Origin: Candidatus Sulfopaludibacter sp. SbA3
GTDB taxonomy: Bacteria > Acidobacteriota > Terriglobia > Bryobacterales > Bryobacteraceae
Assembly (NCBI GenBank): GCA_945861625.1
Contig: CAMAVI010000001.1
Coordinates: 17,944-81,943 of the forward strand
DNA: 64,000 nt
Direction of reading: 5' to 3'
The position numbers and the translations under genes are program-made. Below, piece by piece: positions 52,664-62,147 of the stretch; the stretch's first letter is position 1; each line of letters begins with the position of its first letter. The notes below the pieces were generated by a model. It did no database searches and was not told where the DNA came from. It was given only the letters and a program-made list of their open reading frames with translations.

Positions 52664-54317
52664 GCCCCAATCCAACGCACCTGATTCTCCGGAAGTGACT
52701 CCGCTCGACACTTCTTTTGGCGACATATTGAACGAGTTTGAGCAGTCGCACCATGCGCGCGGCGAAACATTGGAAGGCACCGTTGTATCGGTAACGCCGG
52801 ACTCGGTGTTTGTCGATATCGGCCGTAAGACCGATGGCGTTCTGCCGGTGGATCCCGCTGTGCTGCTCAAGCCTGGCCAGAAAATGTTGGTGTCGATTCG
52901 TGGGCGCGATCCCGAGGGCAACTATCTTCTTTCCACCATTCGCGTGGAGACGCCCAGGGATTGGACTGGCCTGGAAGCCGCCTTCGCCAATAAGAGCGTG
53001 ATTGCCGGCCATGTCCTGGAACTCATCAAGGGCGGCCTGCGCGTGGATGTGGGGGTTCGCGCCTTCATGCCGGCCTCGCGCAGCGGCGCGCGGGAACAGG
53101 CGGACATGGAGAAGTTGGTCGGTCAGGACATCGAGTGCCGCATCACCAAGCTCGACACAGCCAGCGAAGATGTTGTGGTGGACCGCCGCGGGGTTCTCGA
53201 AGAACGCGAGCGCGAAGCCAAACAACAGGTGTTTGAAAAATTGAAAGCGGGCGACGTGGTGCGCGGCGCGGTGCGCACGGTGACGGAGTTCGGCGCGTTC
53301 GTGGATCTGGGCGGAGTCGATGCCCTGCTGCACATCTCCGACATGACCTACGCCCGCAATCTGAAGCCTTCCGATGTGGTTTCTCTGGGACAGTCGTTTG
53401 ACGTCAAGATTCTCAAGATCAACCGCGATACGCGTAAGATATCGGTGGGCTTGAAACAGTTGGGTCCGGACCCCTGGACCGTGGCGGCGGAGACATTTCA
53501 GCAGGGCGCGCGGGTTACGGGCAAAGTATCGAGGGTTACCGATTTCGGCGCGTTCGTGGAAATCGATCCCGGTATCGAGGGCCTGATCCATGTCTCCGAG
53601 ATGTCCTGGACGCGCAAGAACGTCCGGCCGGTTGACGTGGTCAAGCCGGGCGACATGGTCGAGGTCATCGTGCTTGGCGTGAACAGCGCCGACAAGCGTA
53701 TCGCGCTTGGCTTGAAGCAGGCCTTGGGCGACCCCTGGGAAGAGGCATTGAAAAAGTATCCCGTTGGGTCGGCTGTAGAAGGGCCTGTGACCAGTCTGGC
53801 TAAGTTTGGCGCCTTCGTGGATCTGGGCAACGGTATCGAGGGGATGATCCACATTGGAGACATCAGCCACGAAAAACGCCTCAATCACCCCAGCGATGCC
53901 CTCAAATTGGGAGAAATCGTGAAAGCCCAGGTACTGGAGGCGGATAAGGAACGCCGCCGCTTGCGCTTGGGAATCAAGCAACTGATTCCGACTTCGATCG
54001 ACGAGTACATTGCGGAATGCAAAGTCGGCGACCAGGTCAGCGGCCGCGTGGTGGAAGTTTCCGTTAGCCGGGCCAAGGTCGAGCTGGGCGAAGGCGTGAT
54101 GGCGCACTGCAAACTTGCCGCCGAGAAGGCTTCGGAAGCTTCCGCAAGTGCTTCAAAAGGCGATATTTCCACGCTTTCGGCCATGCTGGCCCAAAAGTGG
54201 AAGTCCGGGCCCAGCGCGGCGTCGAGTTCGGGCGCTTTGAAGGCCGGTGAAGTCCGCTCTTTCCGGGTCACCTCGATCGATACGGCGCAGAAACGCATCG
54301 AAGTTGAACTAGCGTAG
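52662..54317 (+). CDS. S1 RNA-binding domain protein (ribosomal protein S1-like)
   Basis: Repeated S1 motifs: GAVRTVTEFGAFVDLGGVDALLHISDMTY, GKVSRVTDFGAFVEIDPGIEGLIHVSEMSW, GPVTSLAKFGAFVDLGNGIEGMIHIGDIS. Confidence 0.93.
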   Translation: MPQSNAPDSPEVTPLDTSFGDILNEFEQSHHARGETLEGTVVSVTPDSVFVDIGRKTDGVLPVDPAVLLKPGQKMLVSIRGRDPEGNYLLSTIRVETPRDWTGLEAAFANKSVIAGHVLELIKGGLRVDVGVRAFMPASRSGAREQADMEKLVGQDIECRITKLDTASEDVVVDRRGVLEEREREAKQQVFEKLKAGDVVRGAVRTVTEFGAFVDLGGVDALLHISDMTYARNLKPSDVVSLGQSFDVKILKINRDTRKISVGLKQLGPDPWTVAAETFQQGARVTGKVSRVTDFGAFVEIDPGIEGLIHVSEMSWTRKNVRPVDVVKPGDMVEVIVLGVNSADKRIALGLKQALGDPWEEALKKYPVGSAVEGPVTSLAKFGAFVDLGNGIEGMIHIGDISHEKRLNHPSDALKLGEIVKAQVLEADKERRRLRLGIKQLIPTSIDEYIAECKVGDQVSGRVVEVSVSRAKVELGEGVMAHCKLAAEKASEASASASKGDISTLSAMLAQKWKSGPSAASSSGALKAGEVRSFRVTSIDTAQKRIEVELA

Positions 54318-54383
54318 TCGCGTTGGCCTAGCCCGCCACTTTTTCCACCCGTTACTTTTCCCACACTGCTCCGTCTAAAAGGA

Positions 54384-54581
54384 GTGGTGCGGGAAGCTGC
54401 TCGCAAGCAAATAACCTCCGCGGATGAGAACGAACTGATCCGCGCGGCGCAGGCCGGGGACAGGGCTGCGTTGGAGGAATTGGTGCGCGATCGCCATGAG
54501 ATGGCGGTTACGGTGGATTTATTCGATCCTCGCTCCGGCCGCGCCGAGCCTGTTCATCTGATCATGGTTGAACAGGAGTAG
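54384..54581 (+). CDS. Small protein resembling a sigma-70/ECF region-1/2 fragment
   Basis: ADENELIRAAQAGDRAALEELVRDR segment similar to ECF sigma N-termini, then unrelated tail. Confidence 0.45.
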   Translation: MVREAARKQITSADENELIRAAQAGDRAALEELVRDRHEMAVTVDLFDPRSGRAEPVHLIMVEQE

Positions 54582-54912
54582 CGGAGCCGGCGGCCATCCG
54601 CCGCACACGGATCAAGAGTTCCACCTCCTTGCAGGGGACGCCAAGCAGCGTGGCAATGCGTTCCGGCGGTTCCCCCTGGCGCCAAAGCCGCATGGCCTGC
54701 ACGCGCGTGTTGAGATTGAACCCCGCGCGCCGCGGAGCGGGAATGCCCTCGGCGAGCGGCTCTCCTTCTTTTTCTTCGGCTGCCTGCAGGCGGACAGAAA
54801 GTTCTCCGTGCTTGACGCGCAGCACCTGGATTTCCCTCTTCAGGGAAAAGAACAGAAACAGGTTCGCGGCCAGACTGGCGGCCAGTATCAAATAAGGCAG
54901 GACTTGATCCAT
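54562..54912 (-). CDS. Membrane-anchored DUF2802/DUF6115-like protein of the flagellar cluster
   Basis: N-terminal TM; RVQAMRLWRQGEPPERIATLLGVPCKEVELLIRV. Confidence 0.65.
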   Translation of the reverse strand: MDQVLPYLILAASLAANLFLFFSLKREIQVLRVKHGELSVRLQAAEEKEGEPLAEGIPAPRRAGFNLNTRVQAMRLWRQGEPPERIATLLGVPCKEVELLIRVRRMAAGSATPVQP

Positions 54913-54918
54913 AAGAAC

Positions 54919-55719
54919 CTAGTGGAGGGTCCGTAGGCGATCCTGGCGGCTGATGACCTGCTGAATCCGGATACCAAAATTTCCCTCGACGACAACCACT
55001 TCTCCGCGCGCGATCACGCAGTTGTTGACGATGACTTCGGCGGGTTCGGAGATCGAGCGGTTCAACTCGATGATGGATCCGGTCGTCAGCTTCAGGGCAT
55101 CCTTCAACAGGATTTGCGCGCGCCCGAAGGAAATGCTGACGGGCAGCTCGACATCCAAGAGAAGCTCAAACGTTTTTGATGTGAGAGGCGCTGGGGACTT
55201 GGCTGGTTCGGCGGCGGGTTGAGGCAGCGTGACAGTCTCAAAGAATGCCGCGTCGAAGCCGGCATGAATGACAGCCGTTCCCTTGGGAAGCTGCACGGCG
55301 GCGCGCGACCACTGGATCGATCCGGATGCCGCCGAGGCTTCCTGGCCTCCCTGTGGCGTAACTTCATGCCCTAACTGTCCGGAAAGTGCCTGCGCCAAGC
55401 CCCCGGCGGTCTGCCCCAGGATCTCAAAATAGGTGGACCTGACGCCGGCCGGATCGTTCTCGATGTCGCCGGCGCTGAGTCCGGCCGCGGTCAGGATGTG
55501 GCTGCCGATCGCCGTCACGGTGTCCGGCTCGGCGGCGAGCCAGAGTATGCCGGCTGTCCCCGCGAAGGGCTGGCGCCACAGGAGCCCTCCGGCGGGAGGT
55601 GTCCCGGAAGCCTCGCAATCGATGGGCGCCTTCTCCATCGTCATGCCCTCGAAGGCGGACGCCAGGCGCGCGGTGAATTCCTGGAGCAGCCAAGCTTGCG
55701 AGATGGATCCGCTGGACAC
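54919..55719 (-). CDS. Flagellar motor switch protein FliN/FliY-like
   Basis: C-terminal SpoA domain LLLDVELPVSISFGRAQILLKDALKLTTGSIIELNRSISEPAEVIVNNCVIARGEVVVVEGNFGIRI. Confidence 0.9.
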   Translation of the reverse strand: MSSGSISQAWLLQEFTARLASAFEGMTMEKAPIDCEASGTPPAGGLLWRQPFAGTAGILWLAAEPDTVTAIGSHILTAAGLSAGDIENDPAGVRSTYFEILGQTAGGLAQALSGQLGHEVTPQGGQEASAASGSIQWSRAAVQLPKGTAVIHAGFDAAFFETVTLPQPAAEPAKSPAPLTSKTFELLLDVELPVSISFGRAQILLKDALKLTTGSIIELNRSISEPAEVIVNNCVIARGEVVVVEGNFGIRIQQVISRQDRLRTLH

Positions 55720-55722
55720 CGG

Positions 55723-56535
55723 CTAGATGCCTCGCGTGGTAGGCCATTGCTTTCCCAGCGAAGCGCGCAACCGGAGGATGGCCTGCGACTTCAACTGGGA
55801 GATCCGCGACTCGTGCAGCCGCAGAATTTTCGAAATCTCGCGCAGGGTCATTTCCTCGTGATAGTAGAAGGTGAGCACGGTCTTCTCGACTTCGGGCATG
55901 CCCGCAATGGCTTCGGCCAGAATCCGCTTCAGCTCATTGCGCTCCAGGATGCGGGAAGGCCATTGCTCCTCGTCGTCGGAGACAAACTGCAGCAGGTCGC
56001 GGCTGTCGTCGTCGCCCGAGTTCGTCTCCAGACTCCCCAGATTCAGGCCGCGAATTTCGACCAGCCATTCATGATATTCCTCGATGCCCAAATCCAGTTT
56101 GGCCGCGATTTCTTCTTCGCGAGGCGCCCGGTGCAGCCGCTGCTCCAAAGAGGCAATCACGGATTCGATTTGCTTAGAGCGTTTGCGCTGCTGGCGCGGC
56201 GCCCAGTCGAGTCCGCGCAGGCTGTCCAGAATGGCGCCGCGGATCTTGTGCTCGGCATAGGTCTTCAGCTTGACGTTGTGCGAGGCGTCGAAGCGGTCGA
56301 TGGCGGAGATCAAACCCACGACGCCGGCCGAGACCAGATCGTCCATGTTGACGCTTTCGGGAAGCCGCTCATGAATCCGGCGGGCGATCAGCCGCACCTG
56401 CGAAAGGTGTTCCAGAATCAGCCGCTCGCGCTCCTCGCTGGAGATCTTCGCTTGCTGCCCGGCCAGATAGGGGTTTACCGCGGGAGTTGCCGGGGCCGCC
56501 GCGGACGACGCTCCCTGCTGCGTTGCGAGCTTCAC
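55723..56535 (-). CDS. fliA: Flagellar sigma factor FliA (sigma-28)
   Basis: HLSQVRLIARRIHERLPESVNMDDLVSAGVVGLISAIDRFD...KIRGAILDSLRGLDWAPR...TFYYHEEMTLREISKILRLHESRISQLKSQA. Confidence 0.95.
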   Translation of the reverse strand: MKLATQQGASSAAAPATPAVNPYLAGQQAKISSEERERLILEHLSQVRLIARRIHERLPESVNMDDLVSAGVVGLISAIDRFDASHNVKLKTYAEHKIRGAILDSLRGLDWAPRQQRKRSKQIESVIASLEQRLHRAPREEEIAAKLDLGIEEYHEWLVEIRGLNLGSLETNSGDDDSRDLLQFVSDDEEQWPSRILERNELKRILAEAIAGMPEVEKTVLTFYYHEEMTLREISKILRLHESRISQLKSQAILRLRASLGKQWPTTRGI

Positions 56536-57614
56536 GCGGCCACCCCCGCCGACATGGCCTGGTGTTCGCGAATTCCGTAGACCAATGCCGCCAGCCTTTC
56601 TCTCGTAGCGGGCTCCAGGTCTTCGGGAATCCGTTGTCCGGCTGTCAGGAAGGAAATCGGCAGCGAACGCCGTGCCGCTTCCGTGACCAGGGCGCCAAAG
56701 CAGGCGGCCTCATCCAGATGCGTAAACAGCAGCTTCGAAGGGCGAAAGATCTGATACCGCTCGACGGCGGCGCTCAGATCGGCGGGCCGTAGCGATGCGG
56801 GCAAGACGAGATGGGTGTCGATACCCGGCTGGGACGCAAACCAATATGCCAACTCGGCGCCTTCCTCCATTTCCTGGGGGCCGAAACCTGGTGTGTCCAC
56901 GAAGACGTAATCCTTCCCACGTTGTTCCTCCAGAGCTTGCGAAAGAGCGCCGGGCGTCTCGACGACCGTGCAACCAATGCCCAGGATGGAGGCCAGAGTC
57001 CGTAGCTGATCGGCCGCCGCGATCCGAAAGACATCGGTAGACACGATGTGCGCCGGACGGCGCGAAGCCAAGCCATGGCGTGCCGCGAGTTTGACCAGCG
57101 TCGTAGTCTTGCCCGCTCCGGGAGGACCCACCAAGGCCACGACACTACGCGCGCCTGTACGCCCCAAGGTCGCATCGACCGGGAAGAGGTCCTCCAGCGA
57201 AGCCCCCTGTACGACGCGCTCGATGAGTTCGGGGTCCAGTTCGGCTTCCCGCAAGCGGACCCGCAGATCCCACTCTTCGGCGGAGCCCGCGGGCGGCGGT
57301 ATGTGTAGTCCGCGCAGTGCCTGCGCCATGCGCGCTACTTCGCGCTGCAGTCCGGCGATGTCATGGTTACAGGGCCCGGCGGCTGTCGTGCCGTTGCCCG
57401 GCGGGCCAGTTGCTAGGGCGGCCGCCGAGGGCTCGTTCGCCGGTTCGGGAGGTCGCGAAGGCAGTACTCCAAAGACGACTTCGAAGGCGCCCAGTTTGCG
57501 GGTCTCCGGCGAGGCGGGGCGGGCGTTTACCAGGAGAGCGTCGTCCCCGAGTTCCCTGCGCGCCAATTCCATGGCGGCTTCGACGGTGCCGGAAAAATAA
57601 CTCTTCAGCTTCAT
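56532..57614 (-). CDS. flhF: Flagellar SRP-like GTPase FlhF
   Basis: MKLKSYFSGTVEAAMELARRELGDDALLV; VALVGPPGAGKTTTLVKLAAR; DTPGF. Confidence 0.95.
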   Translation of the reverse strand: MKLKSYFSGTVEAAMELARRELGDDALLVNARPASPETRKLGAFEVVFGVLPSRPPEPANEPSAAALATGPPGNGTTAAGPCNHDIAGLQREVARMAQALRGLHIPPPAGSAEEWDLRVRLREAELDPELIERVVQGASLEDLFPVDATLGRTGARSVVALVGPPGAGKTTTLVKLAARHGLASRRPAHIVSTDVFRIAAADQLRTLASILGIGCTVVETPGALSQALEEQRGKDYVFVDTPGFGPQEMEEGAELAYWFASQPGIDTHLVLPASLRPADLSAAVERYQIFRPSKLLFTHLDEAACFGALVTEAARRSLPISFLTAGQRIPEDLEPATRERLAALVYGIREHQAMSAGVAA

Positions 57615-59824
57615 TGAATCAGACCTAATGAAATCACGCGAACTCCGCTGGGAATTTCGTTATGGGAGAAAATGCAGAGGTTGGGAAACGCGCCCTCCAC
57701 CATCTGGCGCACAAAGAAACGCGCCGAGGAACTGGTAACCGCCGCGATGGGCGTCTCATTGGCGCCTACCGCATGCGCGACCTTATCCAGAATTTCGCGC
57801 AGCTGCTGCGGCGCCAGATTCAGATGGCTGGTTTGCTCATTGTGTTCCACCGCGCCTTCGATGGTTTGTTCGACCTGCGGAGCCAGGAACAGCGCCGGCA
57901 ATTCGCCGGCATGATTCAAGAGCGGCCGGACCAGCAGGCGGCGAATGGCCTGGCGGGCGTATTCGGTGAGCAAGACCGGATTCTTGGTCATCGCGCCGGC
58001 TTCTCCCAGCGCCTCCAATATGGTTACCGAATCCCGGATCGAAACACGCTCGCGCAATAGATTCTGAATCACTTTCTGCACGGTGGCCAAGGGAAGCAAT
58101 TTCGGAACCAAATCCTCCACAACTCTGGGATTTTCCTCCGCAACGCGGTCCAGAATATTCTTGGTGTCCTGGCGCGAGAGTAATTCGTAGGCGTGACGAC
58201 GGATCAGCTCCGTCAAGTGCGTGCCGATGACACTGACCGGGTCGACCACCGTGTAGCCCTGTGCGCGGGCTGCCTCGGTCCGCTCCGGCGCAATCCAGAC
58301 CGCGGGAATGCCGAAGGCCGGTTCGCGTGTGGCCACTCCTTCTAACCCCAAGCTTTCTACAGGTATGCCTCCCGTGGATTCGCTGCCCACGCCGGCATGG
58401 ATCGCCAGTTCGTAGTTGGGCATCAGCTCGAAACGCGCGATCTCCGCTCCCTTGAGCAGCACCACGTACTCGCCGGCTTTCAGTTGCAGGTTATCGGTGA
58501 CGCGAATTGGAGGCACCAGGTACCCCGTGTCGGTAGCGACTTGCCTGCGGATGGCAGCGATGCGCCGCAGCAGCGGGGAATGCGGGCCCCCTTCAACTAA
58601 GCGGACCAGGCCGAGTCCCACTTCGACCGCTAACGGTTCCACTTTGAGAACCGTTTCGAAAGTCTCTTTCGCGGGAACAGGCGCCGCCGCCGTCATGGAA
58701 TCATCAGCGGGAGCCTCGCGGGCCAGCTTCCACCCCGCGTATCCCACGCCCGACCCCAGCGCCAGGAACGGGATCGTGGGCATGCCTGGGAACACAGCCA
58801 AGGCCACCAGAACGCCGCCGGCGAGCATCAGCGGTTGCGGGTTACTGAAGAGCTGGCGCCGCATTTCCGTGCCCAACTGGTTGTCGGAGCTGGCGCGGGT
58901 GACGATCAGGGCTCCGCAAACGGAGACCATCAGCGCGGGGATCACGGTCACCAGGCCGTCGCCGATGGTCAGCACGGTATAGGTGGCCAGCGCGCGTTGC
59001 AAGTCCATGCCGTGCTGAAACACGCCAATCAGGAAGCCGGCGATGATGTTGATCGCCGTAATCAAGATACTGGCGACGGCGTCGCGCTGGGTGAACCGGC
59101 ATGCGCCGTCCATGGCGCCGTAAAATTCCGCTTCCGCCGCCAGATTCTTGCGCCGTGTCTTGGCCTCATGTTCATCGATGAGCCCGGCATTGAGGTCCGC
59201 GTCGATGGACATCTGCTTACCCGGCAAGGCGTCCAGAGTGAAGCGGGCCGTCACTTCCGAGATGCGCACCGCGCCGTGGTTGATGACCACGTACTGGATG
59301 GCCAACAATACCAGGAAGATCACCACGCCAATCACGTAGTTACCGCCGACCACGAAGTTGCCGAAGGCCTCGATCACTTGGCCCGCGGCGCGCGTGCCGG
59401 CGTTGCCCTGGATCAGGATCAGGCGCGACGAGGAAATATTGAGCGCCAGCCGGAACAAGGTCAGCAGCAGGAGCGTGGTGGGGAACACGCTGAACTCCAC
59501 GGGCTTCGTGATGTACAGCGACACCATCAACACGACCATGGAAACCGTGATATTGGAGCTGATCAGAATGTCCAGCAGGAACGACGGCACCGGCATGATC
59601 ATGGCCAGCACGATCCCGAGAACCGCCAGCGGCACGGTCAGCTCCGCCAGCCCCGTGACTCGCCGGGTGGAAGGCTGAGGCGAAGCCCCTGTTGTTTTTT
59701 GCTTTGTCGCGCGAGGCGTCGCGGTGGCGCCCGGGGCACCCTGTGCCTGTGCCGAAACGGGAGCAATTTGCGCGGGAGCGGCCATTGGTACCCTGATGTG
59801 CACGCGGCGCGCCACAACAGCCAC
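57611..59824 (-). CDS. flhA: Flagellar biosynthesis protein FlhA
   Basis: FRLALNISSSRLIL, GKQMSIDADLNAGLIDEHEAKTRRKNLAAEAEFYGAMDGA, DPVSVIGTHLTELIRRHAYELLSRQD; start may be at MAAPAQ. Confidence 0.97.
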   Translation of the reverse strand: MAVVARRVHIRVPMAAPAQIAPVSAQAQGAPGATATPRATKQKTTGASPQPSTRRVTGLAELTVPLAVLGIVLAMIMPVPSFLLDILISSNITVSMVVLMVSLYITKPVEFSVFPTTLLLLTLFRLALNISSSRLILIQGNAGTRAAGQVIEAFGNFVVGGNYVIGVVIFLVLLAIQYVVINHGAVRISEVTARFTLDALPGKQMSIDADLNAGLIDEHEAKTRRKNLAAEAEFYGAMDGACRFTQRDAVASILITAINIIAGFLIGVFQHGMDLQRALATYTVLTIGDGLVTVIPALMVSVCGALIVTRASSDNQLGTEMRRQLFSNPQPLMLAGGVLVALAVFPGMPTIPFLALGSGVGYAGWKLAREAPADDSMTAAAPVPAKETFETVLKVEPLAVEVGLGLVRLVEGGPHSPLLRRIAAIRRQVATDTGYLVPPIRVTDNLQLKAGEYVVLLKGAEIARFELMPNYELAIHAGVGSESTGGIPVESLGLEGVATREPAFGIPAVWIAPERTEAARAQGYTVVDPVSVIGTHLTELIRRHAYELLSRQDTKNILDRVAEENPRVVEDLVPKLLPLATVQKVIQNLLRERVSIRDSVTILEALGEAGAMTKNPVLLTEYARQAIRRLLVRPLLNHAGELPALFLAPQVEQTIEGAVEHNEQTSHLNLAPQQLREILDKVAHAVGANETPIAAVTSSSARFFVRQMVEGAFPNLCIFSHNEIPSGVRVISLGLIQ

Positions 59825-59851
59825 ATCAGGGGCAGGAAATTTCCGGCCGCG

Positions 59852-59891
59852 AAAAAAAGGCGGCGGCCCGGCGAGAAGGCTACCGGGCCGC
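59852..59891 (-). terminator. Intrinsic terminator on the minus strand between flhB and flhA
   Basis: 9-bp stem gcggcccgg (59863-59871)/ccgggccgc (59883-59891); on the minus strand followed within 5 nt by a run of 7 T (59852-59858 as A). Confidence 0.6.
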
Positions 59892-60031
59892 TAGGGAACG
59901 AGAGGGGGTCGGAGGTTCCTCGTCGCGTCCCCGAAGGGAATCTTTGTGTGTGCCGGCTGGCTGCACTGAACTACACGCTCCATTGGACGCGGAACCAGGA
60001 AAAAAGTTGCAACGGCGCTGTGCCCCTTCTC

Positions 60032-61099
60032 TTATGAACCGGGAAGCCGCCCACCCAGGAGGCGATATATATAGGCCAGAATCTCCGCCACGGCGCGATA
60101 CAGGCTCGCGGGGATCTCCTGGCCAACTTTGGACGACTTATACAGCGCCTGCGCCAGGGGCGGGTTTTCGACGATGGGCACCTGGTGCTCCATCGCCAGC
60201 TTGCGAATGCGCAAAGCCACGTGATTCTTGCCCTTGGCGACGACCTTGGGCGCCGATCCCGAGTGCAGCGAATAGCGGATGGCAACGGCATAGTGCGTGG
60301 GGTTGACAATGACCGCGGTGGCGGTGGGAACTTCCTTCATCATCTGGCGCCGGGCCAGATCGCGCTGAATGCGGCGGATGCGCATCTTAATATGCGGATT
60401 GCCCTGCTGTTCCTTGGCCTCCTCGCGCACTTCCTGCTTGGTCATGCGCAACTGCTTGGTGTAGCGCCTCCGTTGCCAGAAGAGATCGATGAGGCCGGCC
60501 ACCAGGAATAGCGCTCCGGCGCGCCACAACAGAGTTTTCAGAGACGCCGCCAGCAGCAGTGTTCCCGCCCGCGGGCTCATCCACGGCAAGGTCAGGAAGG
60601 CGTCGAGATTACCGGCGATTTCGCGATACACCACCAGCCCGATCAGCGGCAACAGCGCCAACGCCTGCAGGAAAGGCGGACCATTCTGCCCGGGCAGGTT
60701 CTTCATGCGCGAGAAAATATCCAGGCGCTTTAGATCGGGGGCCAGCTTGGAGAGCGATATCCCCAAGCCGGTGGTTGCCAATTGCGCCATCACTACGGCC
60801 AGGACCAGAATGGCGCCGCCCCACAACAGCGGAATGAAGACCGGGACAACCCACCCGCGGACCAGGGCAATCCACTCATGCGGAGTGAGGTCGGTTGAGA
60901 ATGCTTTCTTCAATAGCTCGCGCGTGAACGTCTGCATCTGCAGAAACCAGACGCCTCCGAAACTCACCGCGAGCGCGATAAAACTGAGAAACTGAACCGA
61001 AGAAACGAATTCCTTGGCGGCGGGAAATTGTCCTTCCTGACGGGCCTTGCGGAGCCGCTGTTCCGTGGGTTTTTCGGTGCGTTGCCCGCTATCGGCCAT
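60032..61099 (-). CDS. flhB: Flagellar biosynthesis protein FlhB
   Basis: GQRTEKPTEQRLRKARQEGQ; TATAVIVNPTHYAVAIRY (NPTH autocleavage site). Confidence 0.97.
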   Translation of the reverse strand: MADSGQRTEKPTEQRLRKARQEGQFPAAKEFVSSVQFLSFIALAVSFGGVWFLQMQTFTRELLKKAFSTDLTPHEWIALVRGWVVPVFIPLLWGGAILVLAVVMAQLATTGLGISLSKLAPDLKRLDIFSRMKNLPGQNGPPFLQALALLPLIGLVVYREIAGNLDAFLTLPWMSPRAGTLLLAASLKTLLWRAGALFLVAGLIDLFWQRRRYTKQLRMTKQEVREEAKEQQGNPHIKMRIRRIQRDLARRQMMKEVPTATAVIVNPTHYAVAIRYSLHSGSAPKVVAKGKNHVALRIRKLAMEHQVPIVENPPLAQALYKSSKVGQEIPASLYRAVAEILAYIYRLLGGRLPGS

Positions 61100-61108
61100 G
61101 AGCCCTGC

Positions 61109-61876
61109 CTAGGCGGCGAGACTGCGCCAGAGTACAGCCAGTGTCTGTCTGGCCGAGTCTTCAAAAGTACGGGCAAAAGCCGGTGCCAGCGACGCCAGCA
61201 ACACGAGTGCCGCCAGCATCTTTAAGGGAAACGCCAGGGACAGCAATTGCAGTTGCTGCTGCATGCGGCCCAGCACGGCAAGCGAAATATCCAGAAGCAA
61301 TAGCAGGGCCACTACGGGGAACGCCAGGCGCAGGCCCAGCGAAAACATGCTGGAGCCCAGGCGCACGATCGCGTCCAGGTTGGCCGTGGAGGGAGCCCAC
61401 GCGCCGGCGGGAAACTTCCCGAAGCTGGCCGCCAACACCCGGAATAGCTCGCGATCCAGTCCGAGCGCCAGGAACAGCAGGCCGCTGACCAGCGCCGTCA
61501 TCACCTGCAGCATTCCCGCGTCGGCCTGACTGTTGGGATCGATGGTCGTGGAATAACCGTAGCCTGCCTGGAGTCCCAGCACCTGCGCGGCGAGCTGGAA
61601 CGACTCCGTAAGAAAGGTAACCGCCAGGCCTATGGCCAGTCCCAGCCCGGCTTCGAGAAACGCCCATGCGGCGAGTTGGCCGATGGTGGGCAGAATGGAA
61701 GGCAACGCCGGCCAGACCGGAGCCAGCGCGAAGGTGACGGCCAATGCGAGAACCACGCGCATCATGTCGGGAATCGTGCGCAGGCCGGGGGTCGGCAGAA
61801 AAGTGATGAATCCGGCGACGCGCGCCAGCACCAGCAGGAAACCGTACAGGGTGCCGAGCGGGACGTGAAGTGTCAT
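61109..61876 (-). CDS. fliR: Flagellar biosynthetic protein FliR
   Basis: ARVAGFITFLPTPG...EAGLGLAIGLAVTFLTESFQLAAQVLGLQAGYGYSTTIDPNSQADAG. Confidence 0.95.
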   Translation of the reverse strand: MTLHVPLGTLYGFLLVLARVAGFITFLPTPGLRTIPDMMRVVLALAVTFALAPVWPALPSILPTIGQLAAWAFLEAGLGLAIGLAVTFLTESFQLAAQVLGLQAGYGYSTTIDPNSQADAGMLQVMTALVSGLLFLALGLDRELFRVLAASFGKFPAGAWAPSTANLDAIVRLGSSMFSLGLRLAFPVVALLLLLDISLAVLGRMQQQLQLLSLAFPLKMLAALVLLASLAPAFARTFEDSARQTLAVLWRSLAA

Positions 61877-62145
61877 TTACCGGCGAAGCGTCCGAGATCG
61901 CCAAGCAGAGCCGTTGTATAGGTCATGAGCTTAGCCAGCATCCAGGGCATCGCCAGCAGCATGGTGCCCAGAAATGCCGCCAGCCGCGGAACGGCGGCGA
62001 AGCTGGTGTCTTGAATCGAGGTCAGGATCTGGATCAGGCTGATCACGATCCCCACCACGAAGCCGACGGCCAGCAAGGGCAGACTCAGCCAGAAGGTCGT
62101 CATCATTACGTTGCGCATCAGTTCCACTACCGCCGCCGTTGTCAT
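61873..62145 (-). CDS. fliQ: Flagellar biosynthetic protein FliQ
   Basis: 90 aa; VELMRNVMMTTFWLSLPLLAVGFVVGIVISLIQILTSIQD. Confidence 0.95.
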   Translation of the reverse strand: MTTAAVVELMRNVMMTTFWLSLPLLAVGFVVGIVISLIQILTSIQDTSFAAVPRLAAFLGTMLLAMPWMLAKLMTYTTALLGDLGRFAGK

Positions 62146-62147
62146 GT

